A stretch of 64,000 nt of DNA from Planctomycetota bacterium (GTDB lineage: Bacteria > Planctomycetota > B15-G4): assembly GCA_020638905.1 (NCBI GenBank), contig JACKHP010000019.1, positions 16,897-80,896 on the forward strand, in the 5' to 3' direction. Below are positions 58,887 through 64,000 of this stretch, in pieces (positions within the stretch are counted from its first letter, which is position 1; each line of letters starts with the position of its first letter). A program made the translations under genes and the position numbers. The notes below the pieces were generated by a model that saw nothing but the letters and a program-made list of their open reading frames with translations, was not told where the DNA came from and searched no databases.

Positions 58887-60974
58887 ATGCGCAGTACCCT
58901 GCCCCTCGTGGCACTCGCGCTCCTGGCGCCTCTGACGTCCGCCCAGCTCACGGACCTCCAGTCGGGACGGAACTTCCCGACGGCCTCCGCGGCCTTCGGC
59001 AACGGCCGTTCCGAGAACATCGACCTGGGTGACGTCGACAACGACGGAGACTACGACGCGGTCGTCGCGAACGGCGGTGACGGAGCGGCGCAGGCCAACG
59101 GCATCTACATCAACAACGGCGGCGTCCAGGGTGGCACCATCGGCACCTTCAGCGACCAGTCGGCGACGCGCTTCGCGGGCACGCCGAACGACACCAGCCG
59201 CGACTGCGAGCTGGCGGACTTCGACGCCGACGGCGACCTCGACGTCTACATCAGCAATCGCGGCTCGACGGTCAACGGCGGCGAGGTGAGCCGTGCGTAC
59301 ACGAACCTCGGCGGGCTGCAGTTCGGCGCGGTCGGCTTCTACACCGAGACCACCGACTCGTTCTGGGGTTCCCTGATCTCCGTGCCCACGTCCGACGAGG
59401 TCGGCGCGCAGGACGGCAAGGGCCCCTTCAAGGACTACTCCTGCGACTGCGACTTCGGCGACCTCGACGACGACGGTGACGTCGATCTCTTCCACTCGAG
59501 CTACGGCCCGAACATCGGCGGCAACCGCGACAGCCGCATCTTCTTCAACGACGGCACCGGCGTGTTCAACGAGCACTGGCCGTGGGTCGACCCGGGCGCC
59601 GACATCCAGCTGCACACGCTCGACTTCGACCTGATCGACCTCGACGACGACTTCGACCTCGACGTCTTCGCGTCGAGCCGTGACAGCCAGGCCCGCGTGT
59701 ACCGCAACAACACCAACGGCGGCACGGGCGCCGGCGCGCTGTTCACCGACATGACCCAGTCGGCCCTCATCAACACGGGTGCCACGCTCAACGGCTCGAA
59801 CAACTACGAGTGCGAGCCGGGCGACGTCGACGGTGACGGCGACATGGACATGTACATGAAGAACTACGACGGCGGCGGCGGCGGCAACTACGACCGCATC
59901 CTGCGCAACAACGGGAACTTCACGTTCTCGAAGATGAACTGGATCAAGGGCGACCCGAACGTCGACGAGAACGAGATCGACTTCCTCGACTACGACGGTG
60001 ACGGCGACCTCGACGCCTTCGTGGCCAACTTCAGCGGCACGAACTGGCTCTACCAGAGCGGTCTCGCCGACGGCCTGACCCCTGCCCAGGGACTCCTGCA
60101 CCGCACCGGCACGACCACGGGCGGCAGCCTGGCCTCGTGGTCCGAGACGCCTGCGTCCGGCAACGGCGGCACGACGCTCGACGGTGAGTGCGGCGACATG
60201 GACGGTGACGGTGACACCGACATCCTGCTCGCGAACGACCAGAACCAGCAGAACCGGTACTGGGAGAACGTGCTGGGCGTGCCCGACACGCACGCGCCGA
60301 CGTTCCACCACATCGAGAGCCAGGGCAACAAGTCGGACGGCAGCGACACGGTCCTGCACGTCGAGGTGCGCGACAACGCCTCGTTCTACGTGGTCGCGTA
60401 CTACGACGCCGACCTGATCTACACGGTGAACGGCGGAGCCGAGCACTGCGTGCAGATGTTCTACCAGGGCGGCGAGACGTTCCGTGGCGTGATCCCCGGT
60501 GCGGTGAACGGCAACGTCGCCTGGCGCGTCGAGGTCACGGACGACGCCGGCAACAAGGCCGTGAGCAGCACGTTCAACTACACGCAGACCTCCTCCTCGA
60601 GCAGCGAGTGGGTCGGCCTGGGTTGCGGCACGCAGGGCATCGCGGGCGATCCCTACCTGCACATCACGGGAAGCCAGACGGCCGGCTCGACGGTCACGGT
60701 GAACCTCACCGACGCCGCGCCGAGCGCCATCAACGCGCTCTTCCTGAGCGCGTCGTCGACGCCGGTGCCCTTCAAGGGCGGCACGCTGTGGACCTTCCCG
60801 GTGGCGGTGACGATCAACGTCTTCACCGACGCGGGCGGCCAGACGCTGTTCCAGCTCGCCTGGCCGGCGGGCGTGCCCTCGGGCACCCAGCTCTTCTGGC
60901 AGTTCGCCATCCAGGACGGGTCCAACCCGACGGGACTCACGATCAGCAACGCGGTGCGCGGCACCACGCCCTGA
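58887..60974 (+). CDS. Secreted VCBS/FG-GAP propeller protein with shared C-terminal module (copy 2)
   Basis: A 695-aa paralogue of the protein at 56309, similar over its whole length. Signal peptide ends at LTSAQ; both mature forms begin LTDLQSGRNFPTA. Seven Ca2+ loops are again present (DVDNDGDYD, DFDADGDLD, DLDDDGDVD, DLDDDFDLD, DVDGDGDMD, DYDGDGDLD, DMDGDGDTD), then the beta domain (HAPTFHHIESQG to WRVEVTDDAGN) and the C-terminal module ending NAVRGTTP. The two differ most in the signal peptide, loops and fourth-fifth blades, so the duplication is not recent. Likely a surface or matrix protein. Confidence 0.85.
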   Translation: MRSTLPLVALALLAPLTSAQLTDLQSGRNFPTASAAFGNGRSENIDLGDVDNDGDYDAVVANGGDGAAQANGIYINNGGVQGGTIGTFSDQSATRFAGTPNDTSRDCELADFDADGDLDVYISNRGSTVNGGEVSRAYTNLGGLQFGAVGFYTETTDSFWGSLISVPTSDEVGAQDGKGPFKDYSCDCDFGDLDDDGDVDLFHSSYGPNIGGNRDSRIFFNDGTGVFNEHWPWVDPGADIQLHTLDFDLIDLDDDFDLDVFASSRDSQARVYRNNTNGGTGAGALFTDMTQSALINTGATLNGSNNYECEPGDVDGDGDMDMYMKNYDGGGGGNYDRILRNNGNFTFSKMNWIKGDPNVDENEIDFLDYDGDGDLDAFVANFSGTNWLYQSGLADGLTPAQGLLHRTGTTTGGSLASWSETPASGNGGTTLDGECGDMDGDGDTDILLANDQNQQNRYWENVLGVPDTHAPTFHHIESQGNKSDGSDTVLHVEVRDNASFYVVAYYDADLIYTVNGGAEHCVQMFYQGGETFRGVIPGAVNGNVAWRVEVTDDAGNKAVSSTFNYTQTSSSSSEWVGLGCGTQGIAGDPYLHITGSQTAGSTVTVNLTDAAPSAINALFLSASSTPVPFKGGTLWTFPVAVTINVFTDAGGQTLFQLAWPAGVPSGTQLFWQFAIQDGSNPTGLTISNAVRGTTP

Positions 60975-61016
60975 TCGGCGACTTCCGTGCCTGACCCGGG
61001 CTCCGGCCCGAGCGTG

Positions 61017-61051
61017 CGGCCCCCGCGTGACTTCGCGTCACGCGGGGGCCG
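61017..61051 (+). terminator. 15-bp hairpin after propeller copy 2
   Basis: CGGCCCCCGCGTGAC, loop TTCGC, then the perfect complement, 42 bases after the stop. Followed by TCGCGTTT. Same stem length, loop length and distance from the stop as the hairpin after copy 1, but different sequence. Confidence 0.7.
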
Positions 61052-61106
61052 TCGCGTTTGCGGAGGGGATCTCTGCGTGCTCCGATGTCGGCGAGGAGGA
61101 CTCCGC

Positions 61107-62258
61107 ATGCCGCCGACCCGACGACTCGCCCTGCTGCTCGCGCTGTACACGGCGGGCGCCTGCGCCTCGCACGGTGCGCCCCGAGCCGAGCCCGCGTCGA
61201 AGGGCGCTGCCGCGCGCTCGTCCACCGACGAGCACACGGATCCGGTCCAGGACGGCGACCACGTGTCCGTGGCCGAGCCAGAGCCCGAGCCCGTCGACCC
61301 GCCCGCACTCGCGGAGGCGCCGGACGCGCCGCCCGCCGTGCCGTGGGCGGTCGCCGAGGCCGACGCGCTGCGTCCGCTCGTGCACACGGCGGTCGCGCGC
61401 GCGTTCCTCGACGCCGCGCGTGCGCTGCCCGCGGGACGGGCCCGCACGTTGCAGCGCGACACCGACGGACGCTGGCTCGACGAGTCCGAGCTGGCCGACG
61501 TCCCGCAGCAGGCGCGCTCGGCGGTGGTGGTCACCGCCGACTCGTACTACGTGACGAAGTACGGTTCGCCACTGGCGTACGTGCGCGTGCTCGAGCGCCT
61601 CGGCGACGCGGGACTCGGGTCGCTGCGCGGCAAGCGCGTGCTCGACTTCGGCGCCGGCACGGTGGGACACCTGCGTCTGCTCGCGCTGGCCGGCGCCGAC
61701 GCGGTGGGCGTCGACGTCGACCCGTTCCTGGCCGCGCTCTACGCGCAGCCCGGTGCGAGCGGCGAGGTCGACCGCTTCGACGCGTCGTCCGGCGGCAGCG
61801 CACGACTGTTCATCGGCTCGTGGCCCGGCGACGAGACGCTGCGCGACGCGGTGGGCGCGGGCTTCGACGTGATCACGAGCAAGAACACGCTCAAGCGCGG
61901 CTACATCCACCCCGAGCAGGAGGTCGACCCGCGCCTGCTCGTGCACCTCGGCGTCGACGACGCGACGTTCCTCGCGCACGTGCATGACGCGCTCGTCCCC
62001 GGCGGCCTGTTCGTGATCGTGAACCTGAGCCCGGCGCAGGACACGACGGGCACGCGCTACATCCCGTGGGCCGACGGACGCTGTCCGTTCACGCGCCAGG
62101 ACTTCGACACCGCCGGCTTCGACGTGCTCGTGGACGACGAGATCGGCGACGAGGCGGCGCGCGACATGGGTCGCGCGCTGGGCTGGGACGAGCAGGGGAT
62201 GGACCTCGAACACGATCTCTTCGAGCACGCCACGGTCGTCCGCCGCCGCGAGCCGTGA
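61107..62258 (+). CDS. Predicted lipoprotein with methyltransferase fold
   Basis: A 383-aa protein. The N-terminus MPPTRRLALLLALYTAGACAS has a lipobox (TAGAC), so it should be exported and lipidated. A Pro/Glu-rich linker follows to about residue 85. From about 165 a Rossmann methyltransferase core appears: VLDFGAGTVGHLRLL (motif I), VGVDVDP (motif II), FDVITSKNTL (motif IV-like) and LVPGGLFVIVNLSPA. ATG 61107 has GAGGAGG eight bases upstream. An exported SAM-dependent enzyme is unexpected, because SAM is cytoplasmic; the fold may serve another role or the signal may be misread. Confidence 0.8.
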   Translation: MPPTRRLALLLALYTAGACASHGAPRAEPASKGAAARSSTDEHTDPVQDGDHVSVAEPEPEPVDPPALAEAPDAPPAVPWAVAEADALRPLVHTAVARAFLDAARALPAGRARTLQRDTDGRWLDESELADVPQQARSAVVVTADSYYVTKYGSPLAYVRVLERLGDAGLGSLRGKRVLDFGAGTVGHLRLLALAGADAVGVDVDPFLAALYAQPGASGEVDRFDASSGGSARLFIGSWPGDETLRDAVGAGFDVITSKNTLKRGYIHPEQEVDPRLLVHLGVDDATFLAHVHDALVPGGLFVIVNLSPAQDTTGTRYIPWADGRCPFTRQDFDTAGFDVLVDDEIGDEAARDMGRALGWDEQGMDLEHDLFEHATVVRRREP

Positions 62259-62393
62259 CGCACGCGCCGCGCGCGGACCCGCCCGGGGCCGGCCGCTCGC
62301 ATCGACCGTTTTCGATGCAGAGCCGATCGGGCGGCCGGTTCGGGGTGCATCACGACCCAACGAGCCGTCATCGCGGCCGTCCCCCATCGGGAG
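62259..62393. other. Intergenic stretch before the RNA candidate
   Basis: No gene seen. A weak GATGCA/TGCATC inverted repeat lies near 62313-62351. Confidence 0.4.
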
Positions 62394-62399
62394 TATGAT
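62394..62399 (+). promoter_or_regulatory. TATGAT -10-like box
   Basis: Stands out in GC-rich DNA at the head of the structured RNA candidate; transcription would start near 62406. No strong -35. Confidence 0.4.
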
Positions 62400-62405
62400 C
62401 GGCGA

Positions 62406-62630
62406 TCGCATGGGACATTCGCCCCAAGCCCGGTCGTCCCGCGAGGGACCCCCGGATGCGAGCCGTCCGATGGAATCCCATCACATCCCCTGACCGTACA
62501 CGCACCGTGGCTGGACGCACTCGCGTCCTGGAGCCGTGGAGGCCCCCTTCGACTCCCCCCTGCATGTCGCCTCCACCGGCCCGGACCGCGAGGCCCTCGG
62601 ACCCATCGGGTCCGAGGGCCTCGCCCTTCG
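62406..62630 (+). ncRNA. Candidate structured non-coding RNA
   Basis: About 225 bases without a convincing frame, starting just after a TATGAT box and ending in a 17-bp hairpin. Inner stems: CCGG..GTCCC around a GCGA tetraloop (near 62437-62462), GATGG/CCATC, GGACGC/GCGTCC with outer GGCT/AGCC (near 62511-62536) and GTGGAGGC/GCCTCCAC. Does not look like SRP RNA, tmRNA or RNase P to me. A long leader of the downstream gene is the main alternative, but that gene has its own -10-like box. Confidence 0.4.
62588..62624 (+). terminator. 17-bp hairpin with 3-base loop
   Basis: GCGAGGCCCTCGGACCC, loop ATC, perfect complement. Ends the RNA candidate and lies 55 bases before the ATG at 62680, arguing against any start upstream of it for the next gene. 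Confidence 0.65.
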
Positions 62631-62667
62631 CGGCGAGGCGCGCGACGACGCACGGGCCGCCGGACGG

Positions 62668-62673
62668 TATCGT
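62668..62673 (+). promoter_or_regulatory. TATCGT -10-like box, leaderless candidate
   Basis: Six bases before the ATG at 62680 and just after the 17-bp hairpin. Confidence 0.35.
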
Positions 62674-62679
62674 GTCGCG

Positions 62680-63318
62680 ATGCTCGACGTCGCGCTGCCC
62701 GATCATCCGTCGCTCGAGGCCGGCCTGCTCGTCGCGACGTTCGCCGAGCCTCTGGGCGCGCTGCCCGTCCCGGAGTTCCTGGGGGAGTTGCTGCGGCCCG
62801 ATGCCCGGGCGCCGCTCTCGTCCGACGATGACGTGCGCGCGGCCGTGCGCGACCTGCTGCGCCACGGCGGCTACAAACCCACGGGACGCGGCAAGCCCAG
62901 CTCCGAGTACCTCGTCCGCGCGGTGGCCGAGCAGCGCCTGCCGTCGATCAACCTCGCGGTCGACGCGTGCAACGTGGTCTCGCTGCACAGCGGCCTGCCG
63001 ATCAGCGTCGTCGACCTGGAGCGCGTCCGTCCACCGCTCTCGATCGCCCACGGCGAGGCGGACGCGTCCTACGTCTTCAACGCGTCGGGACAGCAGATCT
63101 CCGTGGCCGGGCTGCTGTGCCTGTGCGACGCCGACGGTCCGTGCGCGAACGCGGTCAAGGACAGCCAGCGCACCAAGACCCACGCCGGGACGCGCTCCAC
63201 GCTCTCGGTGATCTGGGGCACCCGCAACTCGCCGGGACGCACCGCATCCGCGCTGGCCTTCTACGCCGAGCTGCTCGAGCGCGCCGGCGCGCGGGTCGAG
63301 ACGTCCTGCGCGGGGTGA
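62680..63318 (+). CDS. B3/B4 domain protein (PheT-like editing-domain fold)
   Basis: A 212-aa cytoplasmic protein. SINLAVDACNVVSLHSGLPISVVDLERV and the later NAVKDSQRTKTHAGTRSTLSVIWG are typical of free-standing B3/B4 proteins related to the editing domain of phenylalanyl-tRNA synthetase beta subunit. It may proofread mischarged tRNA or bind amino acids; not shown. The longer frame from GTG 62536 would cross a 17-bp hairpin, so ATG 62680 is chosen. Confidence 0.82.
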   Translation: MLDVALPDHPSLEAGLLVATFAEPLGALPVPEFLGELLRPDARAPLSSDDDVRAAVRDLLRHGGYKPTGRGKPSSEYLVRAVAEQRLPSINLAVDACNVVSLHSGLPISVVDLERVRPPLSIAHGEADASYVFNASGQQISVAGLLCLCDADGPCANAVKDSQRTKTHAGTRSTLSVIWGTRNSPGRTASALAFYAELLERAGARVETSCAG

Positions 63319-63475
63319 GGCGCGTGCACCGCGTGGTGCGATCAACCCGCTCGCGGATCGATGACGTATGCTGCCGGGTCGCGCGGGGCCCGTCCCGCGC
63401 GGCGCGCGGACGACCTCGTCGCCTGCGCGAACCGCCCCCGTCCGTCGAGACCACCCGCGAGAGCCCGCGCCGACC

Positions 63476-64000
63476 ATGACGCAACGCACGCCCCGCCGTC
63501 CCCGCATCGCGCTCGCCGCCCTGGTCGCGGCGTCGCTCGCTCTTCCGTCCACGCTCGCGGCGCAGGAGCCGGCCGACGCCCCGGCGTCCGACGAGACGCC
63601 CAAGGCCGCCGAGGCCGAGAAGGACGACCGAGTGGTGACGCACCACGAGATCGAGCTGCACGGCGAGACGATCACGTACACCGCGACGGCCGGCACGATC
63701 CCGCTCAAGCAGGAGGACGGCAAGGTCAAGGCGAACATGTTCTTCGTGGCCTACACGCGCGACGGCGTCGACGCCGCGTCGCGCCCGGTCATGTTCACCT
63801 TCAACGGCGGACCCGGCAGCTCGTCGGTCTGGCTGCACCTGGGCGCGTTCGGACCGAAGCGCGTCCCGATGGGCGACCCGCCAGGTCAGCCCGCCCCGCC
63901 CTACCTCCTGCAGGACAACCCGGACTGCCTGCTCGACGTGACCGACCTCGTGTTCATCGACCCGGTCACCACCGGCTACAGTCGCGCGGTGCCCGGTGAG
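63476..64000 (+). CDS. Serine carboxypeptidase (peptidase S10), 3' end outside window
   Basis: The first 175 residues of an exported peptidase. Signal peptide: TPRRPRIALAALVAASLALPSTLAAQ. After a short Ala/Glu/Asp linker the S10 core starts: VMFTFNGGPGSSSVWLHLGAFGPKRV, where NGGPGSSS forms the oxyanion hole and calcium/peptide-end site, then NPDCLLDVTDLVFIDPVTTGYS. The catalytic Ser (GESYG), Asp and His lie beyond the window. The frame runs off the end at base 64000. A TATGCT box at 63367-63372 could be a promoter. Confidence 0.9.
   Translation, partial: MTQRTPRRPRIALAALVAASLALPSTLAAQEPADAPASDETPKAAEAEKDDRVVTHHEIELHGETITYTATAGTIPLKQEDGKVKANMFFVAYTRDGVDAASRPVMFTFNGGPGSSSVWLHLGAFGPKRVPMGDPPGQPAPPYLLQDNPDCLLDVTDLVFIDPVTTGYSRAVPGE

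Noticed and set aside
62536..62679. N-terminal extension of the B3/B4 protein
   Set aside because: Would include a perfect 17-bp hairpin and a sequence unlike the family; the mature fold starts after ATG 62680.

Overview
The window is very GC-rich DNA, almost fully packed with genes, and looks like a planctomycete-type bacterium (Planctomycetota). That is an inference from gene content: a protein with an MJ0042-type zinc ribbon and a giant coiled coil, Ser/Thr kinases fused to formylglycine-generating-enzyme (FGE) domains beside an ECF sigma factor, secreted FG-GAP/VCBS beta-propellers, and a TlpA-type redoxin. No ribosomal RNA and no intact mobile element was seen. One tRNA (Phe, GAA) is present.

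Layout. 1-1289: peptide deformylase end and ribF. 1300-3937: Na+/Ca2+ antiporter, an exported unknown protein and tRNA-Phe, all on the minus strand. 4116-16522: a long minus-strand run read from 16522 downwards. It holds 3-hydroxybutyryl-CoA dehydrogenase, two cyclophilins, enoyl-CoA hydratase and thiolase, then a swivel-first aconitase-type enzyme, an isocitrate/isopropylmalate dehydrogenase, a LeuC-like protein that has lost its Fe-S ligands, and the coiled-coil protein. 16813-27899: GNAT, an FG-GAP propeller, two glycosyltransferases and a polyprenyl-phosphate sugar transferase (surface polysaccharide), a second thiolase, a small metal-binding-type lipoprotein, a FIST sensor, a sodium:solute symporter and a VOC protein.

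28280 to about 34950 is different. Six or so genes can be recognised (DUF309, TlpA-type redoxin, tRNA-dihydrouridine synthase, an unknown gene, UbiD decarboxylase, purine nucleoside phosphorylase), but every one is broken by dense small indels and substitutions. The damage starts and stops inside genes. It reads like unpolished or low-quality consensus rather than biology.

35288-64000: hpt, a 14-repeat propeller protein, a decayed kinase fragment, two kinase-FGE genes followed by an ECF sigma factor (the second kinase has a damaged catalytic loop), unknown exported proteins, a CLC channel, a cupin, an alcohol dehydrogenase, a cysteine-less redoxin, two tandem VCBS propeller paralogues with terminator-like hairpins, an exported methyltransferase-like lipoprotein, a structured RNA candidate, a B3/B4 protein and the start of an S10 peptidase.

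Two themes cut across the window. Four secreted propeller proteins share one C-terminal module of roughly 110-125 residues that ends in a terminal Thr-Pro or His-Thr-Pro. Seven genes have a TAnnnT -10-like hexamer only 6-8 nt before the start codon, which suggests leaderless transcription.
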